Assembly: GCA_035529395.1 (NCBI GenBank)
Contig: DATKWT010000080.1
Coordinates: 1-42,783 of the forward strand
Origin: Dehalococcoidales bacterium
GTDB taxonomy: Bacteria; Chloroflexota; Dehalococcoidia; Dehalococcoidales; Fen-1064
DNA: 42,783 nucleotides
Reading direction: 5' to 3'
The notes below the pieces were generated by a model. It made no database searches, was not told the DNA's origin, and saw only the letters and a program-made list of their open reading frames with translations. This document shows, piece by piece, positions 1 to 7,749 of the stretch. Numbering within the stretch: position 1 is the stretch's first letter; each line of letters begins with the position of its first letter. A program made the translations under genes and the position numbers.

Positions 1-57
1 TCCTCGGTAGGAGGGCTCTTCTGGCCGGTAAGGAGGAAGCGGTCCCCAGAAGAATAG
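1..57 (+). CDS. 3' end of an upstream CDS (partial)
   Basis: The first reading frame is open from base 1 to a TAG at 55-57 and encodes 18 residues ending in RRKRSPEE. A strong hairpin begins 16 bases after the stop, which is what the end of a plus-strand transcription unit would look like. A Trp-containing hydrophobic stretch followed by a basic tail would suit a membrane protein terminus. The fragment is too short to name, and the call rests only on the position of the stop relative to the hairpin. Confidence 0.3.
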   Translation, partial: SSVGGLFWPVRRKRSPEE

Positions 58-73
58 GTCTTGACATAACTAG

Positions 74-110
74 AGAAACAAATCGAGCCTGTTACGCTCG
101 ATTTGTTTCT
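74..110. terminator. 15-bp perfect hairpin, probable bidirectional terminator
   Basis: Arms 74-88 (AGAAACAAATCGAGC) and 96-110 are perfectly complementary around a 7-base loop. The element lies between the end of the partial plus-strand gene (stop at 57) and the end of the minus-strand gene (stop at 156), so it sits at a convergent junction. On the plus side it is followed by GGTAGCTTTT, a weak T-run. There is no clear T-run on the minus side, so intrinsic termination is likely but not certain in both directions. Confidence 0.6.
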
Positions 111-155
111 GGTAGCTTTTCCGAGCAATCAATAACGTCAAAGAGTGATGACAGG

Positions 156-1304
156 TCAGTGGAGAGCACCACTATCTGACACAGGTTTGGTGGATTGGCC
201 CCGGTGAATACGATTACTCTCTGGAGGGTCACCGGACTGGTCCTGATTGGAGTCACCATTCGCTGGAGGGTCATCGGACTGGTCCTGATTGGAGTCACCA
301 TTCGCCGGAGAGTTGCCGGACCGGTCCCGGTGAGTGTCTTCATCTGCCGGAGAATCATCGGACTGGTTATTCAACTCCTCAAGGACTTTCTTATAGCTGG
401 CCACTGATATCGCTATCGCCTGTAGTATCGCGGGCCTTGCCGATTCCGGAGCCTGCTCCAGCAGGGCGCGGAGCTGTTCCGGCTGGTTGACTGCATACTG
501 CCCCAGCAATATCCTGAGTTTAGCCCGCTCCTTGATTCCGGCAGCATTCTCAGACATCGCCCGCGCCGATGGACCCTGATTGTCTTCGGCAGCAACCGTG
601 GGACGTGCTGTCGTCGCTGAAGGCTGATTCGCTGCCGATTTCTGCGGCGCTGTCTCGCTTATGGGCTTCGCCTCCGCCGCTTTGTCTTTTGCCGGAGCCG
701 GGGCCTTTTCCGTGGCAACAACCTCTATCTTCTCGACAGCCAGGGACAGGTGGGACATCATCGCCAGATGATTGTTGAGACGTTTGGTAACCTTCTCTAC
801 CTGTTGGAGCTTGCCCTTCTCAATGGCGTAGGCTATCTCGGCAATCCTGCGGTCGGCCAGAGTAGCATACAGTTCCGCCTTGTCAACATCAGAAGAACTC
901 AGTGTCAACCTGACGTTCTCCGTAGCCAGCTTCACCCCGTAGAGTGGAGTACCCGGCATACTGGAATCGGCAGCCACGACGGTGCCACCTCCGGCAAGCA
1001 TCACCACCATGACAACGGCGGCTACCATCACCCAGCGGGGCTGCCAGGTCAGGATAGGCCGCCACCTTCTTACTGCCGATTTATCCATCTCCGAGTGCAA
1101 CTGGTACCGCGCTCTGGCCCTGAACTCCACGCTCGGCTCAATGGTTAACGTCTCACGGGTAACCATAGCCGTCCGCAATAGCGGTTCAAGTTCGGTGGCA
1201 TACTCAGGGTACCTTTCCAGGCACTGCTCCACGGTCTCTCCGCTGGTGAGCAATCGCTCCAGGCACTCGTCGAGGATATTGTTGAACTCCCTATCCTTTG
1301 ACAC
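156..1304 (-). CDS. DUF5667-type membrane protein, putative anti-sigma partner
   Basis: 382 residues. The N-terminal ~90 residues are cytoplasmic and rich in Glu/Leu (ILDECLERLL, LEPLLRTA). One membrane helix lies near residues 90-112 (VMVAAVVMVVMLAGGG). It is followed by an extracytoplasmic helical segment with the PGTPLYGVKLATENVRL signature typical of DUF5667 proteins. An Ala/Pro/Lys-rich linker comes next, and the C-terminus carries four 14-residue acidic repeats. The start overlaps the 3' end of the ECF sigma gene by 14 bases, the usual arrangement for a sigma factor and its membrane-bound regulator. That it binds the sigma factor is inference from this coupling; no zinc-type HxxxCxxC anti-sigma motif is visible. 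Confidence 0.72.
   Translation of the reverse strand: MSKDREFNNILDECLERLLTSGETVEQCLERYPEYATELEPLLRTAMVTRETLTIEPSVEFRARARYQLHSEMDKSAVRRWRPILTWQPRWVMVAAVVMVVMLAGGGTVVAADSSMPGTPLYGVKLATENVRLTLSSSDVDKAELYATLADRRIAEIAYAIEKGKLQQVEKVTKRLNNHLAMMSHLSLAVEKIEVVATEKAPAPAKDKAAEAKPISETAPQKSAANQPSATTARPTVAAEDNQGPSARAMSENAAGIKERAKLRILLGQYAVNQPEQLRALLEQAPESARPAILQAIAISVASYKKVLEELNNQSDDSPADEDTHRDRSGNSPANGDSNQDQSDDPPANGDSNQDQSGDPPESNRIHRGQSTKPVSDSGALH
192..359 (-). repeat. Four 42-bp in-frame tandem repeats
   Basis: Residues 316-371 of the DUF5667-type protein are four 14-residue units: DDSPADEDTHRDRS, GNSPANGDSNQDQS, DDPPANGDSNQDQS and GDPPESNRIHRGQS. The two central units are nearly identical at the DNA level and the outer ones have drifted, as expected for expansion by slippage or unequal recombination. 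The units are hydrophilic, acidic and Asn/Gln-rich, so they probably form a disordered extracytoplasmic tail. Confidence 0.85.
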
Positions 1305-1878
1305 CGTTCTCTCCCACGAGAAGTATTCTACGCAGGGCTGCTATCGCACTGTGTTGTAACGCCTTAACCGCTCCCTCACTCTTGCCCATGACTCTGGCGA
1401 CCTCAGCAATAGCCAGCCCACCGGCAAAGCGCAGGCTGACCACCTCACGCTGCGCCGCGGTCAACTGCCGGGTTGCTGCCATCACGCGCTCGATATCCAG
1501 CCGCCGCTCAACAACCTGCTGCACGTTGTCATTACTGGCCACCAGCGATTCCTCGAGCGGGACTGTCGGTCTCTTGCTCTCTTTCCTGAAGAAGTCGACG
1601 ACAAGGTTGTGGGCGATACGAAACAGCCAGGCAGAGAAAGGCACCCCCCTCCACCTGTAAGAGGAGATGGACTTATAAGCCTTCACGAAGACCTGCTGGG
1701 TCATGTCCTCAGCCTCCGCCCTGTTCCCTATGCGGGCAACCACATAGCGATAGAGCTTGCCGAAATAGGTCTCGTATAACTCGGTAAAAGCCTCCTTGTC
1801 TCCGTTCTGTGCGCGGTGGACAAGGTCCTGTTCATCCTGCACCAGATAACCCCCGTTCATGCAGATGCTCACGTTCAT
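1291..1878 (-). CDS. RNA polymerase ECF-type sigma-70 factor
   Basis: 195 residues. Region 2 (about 25-95) contains FTELYETYFGKLYRYV, an RAEAEDMTQQVFVKAY segment (core binding and -10 recognition) and FSAWLFRIAHNLVVDFFRK. Region 4 (about 135-188) has LTAAQREVVSLRF followed by the helix-turn-helix IAEVARVMGKSEGAVKALQHSA. There is no region 1 or 3, so it is an extracytoplasmic-function sigma factor. The 1878 start has AGGA seven bases upstream; an ATG at 1860 is an alternative. Its 3' end overlaps the DUF5667-type gene, so the two are one transcription unit and probably a sigma/anti-sigma pair. Target genes cannot be told from the sequence. Confidence 0.9.
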   Translation of the reverse strand: MNVSICMNGGYLVQDEQDLVHRAQNGDKEAFTELYETYFGKLYRYVVARIGNRAEAEDMTQQVFVKAYKSISSYRWRGVPFSAWLFRIAHNLVVDFFRKESKRPTVPLEESLVASNDNVQQVVERRLDIERVMAATRQLTAAQREVVSLRFAGGLAIAEVARVMGKSEGAVKALQHSAIAALRRILLVGENGVKG

Positions 1879-2071
1879 TCTACATCCTGCGCAGACGTAG
1901 CACCAATCCGGCGGTCATCGGGCACACTATCTATAACGCAATAAGCGAAAAAAGGATAGGCGATGAAAGAGACATCATGCCCATTCCACGGATGCTTGTG
2001 GAAAAATGGCGCGGGGCATCAGTGCCGCCCCTTCACCACGATGCACGGTCGTACCGGTACGGAGTAAATGT

Positions 2072-2079
2072 GCTACAAT
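2072..2079 (+). promoter_or_regulatory. Extended -10 promoter for the RimI-like gene
   Basis: TGCTACAAT has the form TGnTAnAAT of an extended -10 element, beginning one base earlier at the T of TG. There is no convincing -35 box 17 bases upstream. Transcription would start near 2086. That is downstream of the farthest upstream ATG in this frame (2006), so it supports the GTG at 2117 as the real start of the next gene. Confidence 0.45.
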
Positions 2080-2116
2080 TATCCATAAATATGAGTCCCT
2101 GCCGGAGAATGAGCCT

Positions 2117-2791
2117 GTGCCTGACTATGTTCGCCAGATGCGCCGTGAAGATATCGACCGGGTGCTTGAAATTGACCGTGAGGCCTTCCCCACGGAATGG
2201 CCGCCACCCAACTTCGAGCGGGAACTCGACAACCGTCTGGCCTGCTACATAGTGGCCTGCCGGGCCGAGGCCGGAAACATTCCGGATCTGGTTGAGGCAA
2301 TCCGGAAGTCAGACCCACCGGAGAAAAGCTTTGCCGGCCTGATATATCGGGTACGGAAGCTCTTCGGTAACAACAGGCTGCCAGACAAAGAGCCTTCAGC
2401 GCGGGGTGACGAGGTCATTACCGGCTTTGCCGGTTTCTGGGTCTTGGTTGACGAGGCCCACATAACCAGTATCGCAACCCGGGAAGTATACCGTCGACAG
2501 GGCATCGGGGAACTGATGCTGCAGTCCGTTATCGACCTGGCTGCCGGAAAGAAGGCCCGTATGGTTACCCTGGAAGTCCGCGTTTCCAATATCGTTGCTC
2601 AGGGCCTCTATGCCAGGTACGGCTTCAACCAGGTGGGTCTGCGGCGAGGCTACTATACCGATAACCGGGAAGATGCCTTCGTGATGACAACCGATAGTAT
2701 CCATTCGGCGGCATTCCGGGCACATGTCCGGGAGCTGAAGCAGACCTACCAGGCGAAATGGGGAACGGACCGCTATCAACTGGCGCACTAA
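2117..2791 (+). CDS. rimI: RimI-like GNAT N-acetyltransferase
   Basis: 224 residues from a GTG start. The opening VRQMRREDIDRVLEIDREAFPTEW matches the start of ribosomal-protein-alanine acetyltransferases. The acetyl-CoA-binding motif is TSIATREVYRRQGIGELML, followed by TLEVRVSNIVAQGLYARYGFNQVGLRRGYY, where RimI carries its substrate-binding Glu and C-terminal Tyr. About 50 extra residues (DLVEAIRKSDPPEKS to SARGDEV) are inserted before the central strand, making it longer than E. coli RimI (about 148). GTG 2117 is preceded by GGAG at 2103-2106; the ATG at 2006 lies upstream of the likely transcription start. RimI normally acetylates ribosomal protein S18, but the insertion leaves the substrate open. 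Confidence 0.75.
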   Translation: MPDYVRQMRREDIDRVLEIDREAFPTEWPPPNFERELDNRLACYIVACRAEAGNIPDLVEAIRKSDPPEKSFAGLIYRVRKLFGNNRLPDKEPSARGDEVITGFAGFWVLVDEAHITSIATREVYRRQGIGELMLQSVIDLAAGKKARMVTLEVRVSNIVAQGLYARYGFNQVGLRRGYYTDNREDAFVMTTDSIHSAAFRAHVRELKQTYQAKWGTDRYQLAH

Positions 2792-2854
2792 TCCCTGGTC
2801 CGGGAAGTTTGACATGACATCGTGGCGTGTCCCGAACGACATTACAACAGGGTA

Positions 2855-3328
2855 TCAGCGTTCGCCAAACAGAAAACCGCTGATGGATGGATACCTCGGG
2901 GAGACCTCGGTCGTGCCAATGGTGTCCATCAGCCACTCCTCAAGTCCCTCACGGCACCTGGCCAACGGTTCCTCCAACCTGGAAACATTGATATCCTGGT
3001 AGCTAAGCGACTTGTTCTTCCTGGTCATCTTTAAGTCCTGGTTGACTTCTTCGACCATATCGAAGGTCAACTTCAGGGTCTCTTTCAATGACTCACCGAG
3101 AAAACTAATCTTTGACTTGTTGATTTCCCAGTTCGTCTTCTCCAGTCTCCTGGGCTTCTCTCGCTGATGGAAAGTATCCACCAGTACCTGGTTCAGCTTC
3201 ACGTCATAAAGCAGGAACTGAATTACTTCCGGACGATGCGCGACGCCGCCACGTCCCCTGAAAAAGGAAAACAGCACCACTATTACAATTATCGTAAGAA
3301 CGACACCCAGAGCCCCGAAGTCCATCAC
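2855..3328 (-). CDS. Membrane-anchored hypothetical protein
   Basis: 157 residues, family not recognised. Residues 5-24 (GALGVVLTIIVIVVLFSFF) form a single membrane helix, followed by a basic RGRGG turn that predicts a cytoplasmic remainder. The rest is charged and mostly helical, with segments such as SFLGESLKETLKLTFDMVEEVNQDL and VSRLEEPLARCREGLEEWL. It stands alone between RimI (plus strand) and the tautomerase. A small bitopic scaffold or regulator is possible, but nothing in the sequence assigns a function. Confidence 0.6.
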   Translation of the reverse strand: MMDFGALGVVLTIIVIVVLFSFFRGRGGVAHRPEVIQFLLYDVKLNQVLVDTFHQREKPRRLEKTNWEINKSKISFLGESLKETLKLTFDMVEEVNQDLKMTRKNKSLSYQDINVSRLEEPLARCREGLEEWLMDTIGTTEVSPRYPSISGFLFGER

Positions 3329-3449
3329 CGCCTCCTTATCTCAAGTACACCAGGTGGTCTTAACCACACGTAGATTAAACCACATTACCTGTCGTCTGTC
3401 TATAAATACAACCCCGGGCAGACTTGTCCGGGCACACCTGACTCTATGT

Positions 3450-3638
3450 TTACGGTGCTGGCTCTGAAGCCAGCTTACCCGCAATCGACCAGTTGTGCTT
3501 GGGATTGTCTTTCACAATGACCTGCACCGCTTCCCGCGGTACACCTATCTGGACGAAGGACTCGGTTATCCCCTCGACCAGTTTCTTCTTCTGGTCGATA
3601 GTGCGACCTTCCCACATCTCAATGATAACAACCGGCAT
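3450..3638 (-). CDS. 4-oxalocrotonate tautomerase family enzyme
   Basis: 62 residues, the standard length of the family. The protein begins Met-Pro-Val-Val-Ile-Ile-Glu; after Met removal the N-terminal Pro is the general base that shuttles the proton in keto-enol tautomerisation. WEGRTIDQKKKLVEGITESF and VQVIVKDNPKHNWSIAGKLAS follow the 4-OT pattern (beta-alpha-beta). The start at 3638 is fixed by the need for Pro at position 2 and by GGGAGG seven bases upstream. A longer in-frame start at 3674 would bury the catalytic proline. The natural substrate is unknown. Confidence 0.85.
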   Translation of the reverse strand: MPVVIIEMWEGRTIDQKKKLVEGITESFVQIGVPREAVQVIVKDNPKHNWSIAGKLASEPAP

Positions 3639-3801
3639 AACAGCCTCCCGGGCGGATTCTACGAGCAGGCACATCGTAGCTCGGGTAGCGGGGTTTTGTC
3701 AACACGGTGTTGTGCGGTGTCCAGTACAGCCGATGCTGTTTCCCCCCACAAGAAGAAAACTCCACTACCCTGCAGGGATGGTGCCAAGGGGCAGGATGCC
3801 C

Positions 3802-4017
3802 CTACCGCTTGAACCTGTCTCTCATGGACTGGGCCTCCTGCTGCCGGTCGAACTCCTCCTGGCTCAGTGGCTCACAGGACTCCAGTGTGCTACCCGCAAT
3901 CTTGACGGTGAAAAGCGCGCGGCATTTCCAGCACCGGTACGGTCCCTCGTAGTTCGCGTTGGACAGAGAGAAGCTGCCTTCTATACCGCATTCCGGACAG
4001 TTAATTTTCATCATCAT
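3802..4017 (-). CDS. Small zinc-ribbon protein
   Basis: 71 residues. CPECG near the N-terminus and CWKC about 20 residues later make a four-cysteine zinc ribbon, with an aromatic YRCWKCRALFTV strand. The C-terminal third is charged (LSQEEFDRQQEAQSMRDRFKR) and probably helical. Three consecutive Met codons at 4017, 4014 and 4011 leave the exact start open. No partner is indicated by the neighbours. It is most likely a structural or nucleic-acid/protein-binding adaptor. Confidence 0.65.
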   Translation of the reverse strand: MMMKINCPECGIEGSFSLSNANYEGPYRCWKCRALFTVKIAGSTLESCEPLSQEEFDRQQEAQSMRDRFKR

Positions 4018-4144
4018 AGCCGCACCACCTCCCCGGCATGATACTGTAGTTCTTGTACCTCTTCTAACAAATGCTATTACTGATGGCGTGATTTGTCAAT
4101 AGCCGTTCCGGGGGCAGCACAGGAACAGGCAGGAGACGGCGGGG

Positions 4145-4798
4145 TCACTCCTTCCCCACCAGCAGGCAGATGTTCCGGGAGAAGAACTTCAGCGGAAAAC
4201 GGTAGGAGCTTTCCGGGAAGGACTTCAGTATCCGAAAACCAGCCCTCTTCACCAGCCCCTCCAGCTCCGGATAGGTGAACAGGTAGTAGTAGCGGTACAG
4301 GACCTCGTTGCCGGTTCGCCATGGAACAGCCGCCTCCCTCCCCCTCAGCCGGAATCTGGACTGCCACCGGTTCCAGACAGTGATAAATGCCTCGCCGCCC
4401 GGTTTGAGGACTCGGTAGAGTTCACCAAGGGCTATCGCTGCGCCATCCCGTTTCAGGTGGTGGTAGGTAGCCACCGAGAGCGCCCAGTCAAAGGTCTCCG
4501 CAGCGAAGGGCAGGCGGGCAACATCCGCCATCACCAAGCCGGGGTTGAAGCTGAACTTGAGTGCGTACTTCTGCCCCTGCCGCAGCATCTCCCCGGAGAA
4601 GTCCACGCCGTGCAGGTCGAAATCGGCGGCAAACGGCAGGAAGTCGGGGCCGTGAGCACAACCGAGGTTCAGCAACCGACCGCTCCGCCACCTCTGCGCC
4701 AGGGTCTCCAGCTCGTTGCGGAATATCGACCAGTGCCGGAAGTTGTACCAGCCGGGAGCTATTCGGTCGAATGTATCCGTAGCTAATTTTCTCTCCAC
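4145..4798 (-). CDS. Class I SAM-dependent methyltransferase
   Basis: 217 residues. Motif I is LLNLGCAHGPDFLPF (about 42-56), motif II HGVDFSGEMLRQG, and a motif IV-like region is LPFAAETFDWALSVATYHHL, followed by ELYRVLKPGGEAFITVWN. The N-terminal FDRIAPGWYNFRHW and the C-terminal half resemble Trm9/ALKBH8-type tRNA wobble-uridine methyltransferases and archaeal relatives. This suggests an RNA substrate, but a small-molecule methyltransferase cannot be excluded. It diverges from dcd, with the dcd promoter directly beside its 5' end. Confidence 0.75.
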   Translation of the reverse strand: MERKLATDTFDRIAPGWYNFRHWSIFRNELETLAQRWRSGRLLNLGCAHGPDFLPFAADFDLHGVDFSGEMLRQGQKYALKFSFNPGLVMADVARLPFAAETFDWALSVATYHHLKRDGAAIALGELYRVLKPGGEAFITVWNRWQSRFRLRGREAAVPWRTGNEVLYRYYYLFTYPELEGLVKRAGFRILKSFPESSYRFPLKFFSRNICLLVGKE

Positions 4799-4837
4799 AG
4801 ACCCCCCGATTATAGCATACGCGCTACCAGCTACTCC

Positions 4838-4868
4838 TTGACACCATCACAGCCGATAGTACTATACT
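4838..4868 (+). promoter_or_regulatory. Sigma70-type promoter for dcd
   Basis: A consensus -35 TTGACA lies at 4838-4843 and TATACT at 4863-4868, spacer 19. An alternative -10 reading, TACTAT at 4860-4865, gives spacer 16. Transcription would begin near 4873-4877, at or within a few bases of the dcd ATG (4877). The transcript would then be leaderless or almost so. No Shine-Dalgarno sequence precedes the ATG, in agreement. Confidence 0.6.
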
Positions 4869-4876
4869 TGATTATC

Positions 4877-5392
4877 ATGACCGCCGTCCTGTCAAGAGAA
4901 GATATCCGCAAGCTGCTGGAGGCAGACCCGCCGCTGGTCGAGGGTTACCGCGACCTGGAGTCCCAGCTACAGCCCAACGGGTTCGACTTCACGGTGCGGG
5001 ATATCGCCCTGCCCCAGACACAGGGCCGGATTGCCGTCAGCAACAACCAGAGACTGGTGTCCGACCTGGCGCCGCTGGTCTTCGATGGGCTGGGCTTTCT
5101 GGAGTTGATGCCCGGTGCTTACATCATCACCTACAATGAAGTGGTAAACCTGCCCAACAACGTCATGGCTTTGTCCCGGCCGCGCTCCAGTCTCCTCAGG
5201 AGCGGGGTTACGGTACATGGTGCCGTCTGGGACGCCGGTTACTCCGGCCGCTCCCGCACGCTGATGGTGGTGCATAATCCGCGCGGCTTTCGACTCCAGA
5301 GGAACGCAGCAGTCGTCCAGCTTATCTTCATGCGGTTGACCGGAGAGACGGAAGGGTACTCCGGAACCTACCAGGGGGAGAACCTGCAGTAG
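4877..5392 (+). CDS. dcd: dCTP deaminase
   Basis: 171 residues. It hydrolyses dCTP to dUTP (or to dUMP in bifunctional members), feeding dTMP synthesis. LQPNGFDFTVRDI near residue 35, the core RPRSSLLRSGVTVHGAVWDAGYSGR (catalytic Glu/Asp-containing strands of the dUTPase-like trimer) and the C-terminal GYSGTYQGEN are characteristic. The Gly-Tyr tail resembles the short archaeal/Gram-positive type. An upstream TTG at 4838 is in frame but is part of the -35 box, so ATG 4877 is chosen. dCMP deaminase is encoded nearby (5874-6347), giving two possible sources of deoxyuridine nucleotides. Confidence 0.88.
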   Translation: MTAVLSREDIRKLLEADPPLVEGYRDLESQLQPNGFDFTVRDIALPQTQGRIAVSNNQRLVSDLAPLVFDGLGFLELMPGAYIITYNEVVNLPNNVMALSRPRSSLLRSGVTVHGAVWDAGYSGRSRTLMVVHNPRGFRLQRNAAVVQLIFMRLTGETEGYSGTYQGENLQ

Positions 5393-5403
5393 GGGACAAG
5401 GCC

Positions 5404-5856
5404 TCACAGCTGCATTTCGAGCTGGACGGCGTCCTCTTTGAACCCGCATTTGCGGTAGAATCGTCGCGCGGCGCGATTGGTCTTCTCGGTGCTGACCTCA
5501 AGCTCGATACAGCCAAGGTGACGGCACGTCTCGACGGCAGCCTGGACCAGCTGGAGGCCGACGCCCGACCCGCGGGAACTCCGGCGGACGAACATCTCAT
5601 CAATCAGTCCGCTCAGGCCATCGTGCAGGGCCGTACGGCGCACCGCGAAGTTGATGCAACCGACGACGTCGCCTCCGTCCTTCGCCACCAGCAGATAGCA
5701 GGCGGGACTGTGCAGGAGGGTAGAAACGTTCTCCGTGACGACCGCCGTGTCCAGGCCTTCCCTGCTGTCCACGGTATCGACGAGTTCAGACAGCAGGGCA
5801 ACGATCGCGGGCAGGTCTGACTCCGTCGCCTCAATTATGCGTATGTTGCCCGGCAT
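5404..5856 (-). CDS. GNAT family N-acetyltransferase
   Basis: 150 residues, a single complete GNAT domain. The N-terminus IRIIEATESDLPAIVALLSELV leads to a beta-bulge strand LSGLIDEMFVRRSSRGSGVGLQLVQAAVETC, where RGSGVG is the acetyl-CoA pyrophosphate loop. It ends with LEVSTEKTNRAARRFYRKCGFKE, the typical C-terminal helix and strand. The gene starts 17 bases after the dCMP deaminase stop and is probably the last gene of that operon. The acceptor substrate is unknown. Confidence 0.85.
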   Translation of the reverse strand: MPGNIRIIEATESDLPAIVALLSELVDTVDSREGLDTAVVTENVSTLLHSPACYLLVAKDGGDVVGCINFAVRRTALHDGLSGLIDEMFVRRSSRGSGVGLQLVQAAVETCRHLGCIELEVSTEKTNRAARRFYRKCGFKEDAVQLEMQL

Positions 5857-5873
5857 ACCATCGTCTCCTGCAG

Positions 5874-6347
5874 TCAGTCCAGAAACCCGATACGGTCGGA
5901 CGGCCTTTCCCTTATCTCTACCTCTACTCCGGCTTCACGGAACAGCTCCCGGAAGGCGTCATCACTGTACTCCCCGAAGCTGACGAACCGCTTTATCCGG
6001 GCGTTGACCAGCATCTTGGCGCAGAGCACACAGGGCGTATGGGTGCAGTAAATCGTGCACCCCCCCAGGCTGACACCGTGTAGCGCTGCCTGGATGATGA
6101 CGTTCTGTTCGGCGTGAATGGCGCGGCAAATCTCGTGCCTCTCCCCGGAAGGAATGTCCTGCTCATCCCGCAGGCAACCCAGCTCCAGGCAGTCTTTGAG
6201 GCCGGCGGCGGCACCGTTATAGCCGGTGGTCAGGATATGCTTGTCCCGGACGGCGATCGCCCCCATGTGGTGCCGGAGGCAGGTGGCACGTTCCGCCACC
6301 ACCGAGGCTATCTTCAGGAAATAATCGTCTATGCTCAGTCGCTCCAA
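5874..6347 (-). CDS. dCMP deaminase (ComEB-like)
   Basis: 157 residues from TTG 6347. The zinc site is complete: HAEQN supplies the His ligand and proton-shuttle Glu, and TPCVLCAKML supplies two Cys ligands. The fold opening SIDDYFLKIASVVAERATC and TGYNGAAAGLKDC are typical of deoxycytidylate deaminases, which make dUMP from dCMP. TTG 6347 has GGGGGT about six bases upstream and overlaps almost nothing. A TTG at 6392 would overlap the kinase gene by 44 bases and add residues not seen in the family. The stop of the kinase gene (6349) almost touches this start, so the two are translationally coupled. Confidence 0.85.
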   Translation of the reverse strand: MERLSIDDYFLKIASVVAERATCLRHHMGAIAVRDKHILTTGYNGAAAGLKDCLELGCLRDEQDIPSGERHEICRAIHAEQNVIIQAALHGVSLGGCTIYCTHTPCVLCAKMLVNARIKRFVSFGEYSDDAFRELFREAGVEVEIRERPSDRIGFLD

Positions 6348-6348
6348 C

Positions 6349-6894
6349 TCAGACCCCCACAACGGATATGATGCGCTCTGTTTGCCGGGCAAGGTCGTCC
6401 AGACCGGACTCGTTGATAACCAGGAAGTCCGCGACTGCGATGGGGCCGCCCTTGTTGAGGTTCTCTATCTCGGCGCGGTCCCGGCCGGTCGCCTCTTCAG
6501 GGGTCAACGGCCGCTCGCGTCTCCTGCCCAGCCGAGCGTACCGGGTAGCCGGTGACGCCCAGACTGCCACCAGGCACATATCTTCGCCAAAGTGGTTCTT
6601 GAGGTGAATATACTCCTCCCAGGAGTAGAGGCCGTCAATGACCACATCCGACGTCTTCAGGGCGGTTTCAATCCGGGGCAGGTTCAGTTCGGCATAGGTC
6701 GCCATCCCGTGCTCCTTGCGCAGCAGTTCCCGGACGGAGCGCTCGTTGGCCTCGTTCAGCACCAGCCCCCGCTTCCTGACCTCCTCATCCGTAACGTCGC
6801 CGAACCTTATCCTGACGAATCCATTTCGCGCAAACAGGCGGGCTACCTCTGACTTACCCGCTCCGGCCATACCTACGACAGAAACAACCTTCAT
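6349..6894 (-). CDS. UPF0200-like P-loop nucleotide kinase
   Basis: 181 residues. The N-terminal P-loop is GMAGAGKSE (8-16). RIRFGDVTDEEVRKRGL (a lid/NMP-binding-like segment), VVIDGLYSWEEY (Walker B-like strand) and RYARLGRRRERPLTPEEATGRDRAE follow, a layout shared with UPF0200 and dephospho-CoA kinase-like proteins common in archaea. It is first in an operon with dCMP deaminase and a GNAT, so a deoxynucleoside monophosphate is a reasonable substrate guess. No substrate has been shown for this family that I can name with confidence. Confidence 0.75.
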   Translation of the reverse strand: MKVVSVVGMAGAGKSEVARLFARNGFVRIRFGDVTDEEVRKRGLVLNEANERSVRELLRKEHGMATYAELNLPRIETALKTSDVVIDGLYSWEEYIHLKNHFGEDMCLVAVWASPATRYARLGRRRERPLTPEEATGRDRAEIENLNKGGPIAVADFLVINESGLDDLARQTERIISVVGV

Positions 6895-6984
6895 ACGTCA
6901 CCATTATAGGCAAGTGCCCTGGCGGAAAGCAAAGGCCTGAGTTAACTCAGGCTCCCTGCCCCGGTCTCGCGAGGCCGGTCGGCC

Positions 6985-7749
6985 TCATACCGTCAGTCGG
7001 CGGCGCATGGTGAACAGGGCCAGGGCGAAGAAGACTGCCGCCACGACCACGATGTACCCCAGAGCGGCCAGATGGACCGCGTGGAACTACCCGTGAAAGA
7101 GCGCCCTGGTAAGGGTAACCACCGGTATCAGCGGGGCAATCCAGCTGAGGTTCTGCACCACCACCGGAAAACGCGAAAGCGGGAAGAACACCCCGCTGAA
7201 GAAGAACATCGGTGTGATGAACAGGGTGAAGAGGTGGTTGAAGGTATAGAACGAAGGCACCAGGGAGGTCACGAGCACGGCGATGGCGGCGAACATCAGC
7301 CCCTGGAGACAGGAAAGTGCCGGTACCAGCAGTGTCCACCACGAGTCCATCAGCTGAAAAGCAACAGCAATCACCAGAATGACGGTGCCGGTCATCAGGG
7401 CGCGTGTCGCCCCTCAGAATATCTCCCCGGCAACAACGTCCTCGACATTGAGCGGGGTAGCGATAATGGCATCGAACGTCTTGCGCTCCTCCATGCGGAA
7501 GAAAGTGCCGTAGGTACACTCGCCGAAGACAGTGAACATGGCATAGGAAGCTACGATTCCTGGGATGATGAATTCCATGTAGTCCTGCCCGCCGACCAGT
7601 CCCACGTAGGCCCCCAGACCGAGACCCATCGCCAGTATGACGATAATCGGCTCGACTATCGTGCCCGGCGCCTCCGTGTGCCACAGTCGCAGGAAGACGT
7701 CACGGTTGCGTTGCCACATGCGCCAGAAACGCCAGCTAAACATCCTCAT
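6985..7749 (-). pseudogene. NodJ-like ABC-2 permease, two nonsense codons
   Basis: The reading frame runs without frameshift from ATG 7749 to TGA 6985-6987 (254 codons, near the ~260 of NodJ-type permeases). It is broken by TGA at 7414-7416 and TAG at 7087-7089. The first interrupts VVAGEIF-stop-GATRALMTG, where family members have Trp, so TGG became TGA. The second interrupts ALFHG-stop-FHAVHLAALGY. The intact parts show ABC-2 features: EPIIVILAMGLGLG, FIIPGIVASYAMF, MEERKTFDAIIATPL and FFFSGVFFPLSRFP. The gene overlaps the ATPase by ATGA. Two different stop codons plus damage in the ATPase argue for decay. Confidence 0.85.

Noticed and set aside
192-359. Tandem repeats resembling a short CRISPR or minisatellite array
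   Set aside because: The repeats are in frame, contiguous without spacers, and encode the C-terminal tail of the DUF5667-type protein.
4838-4876. Extended N-terminus of dCTP deaminase from TTG 4838
   Set aside because: The codon is part of a consensus -35 box and the extra 13 residues are not part of the family.
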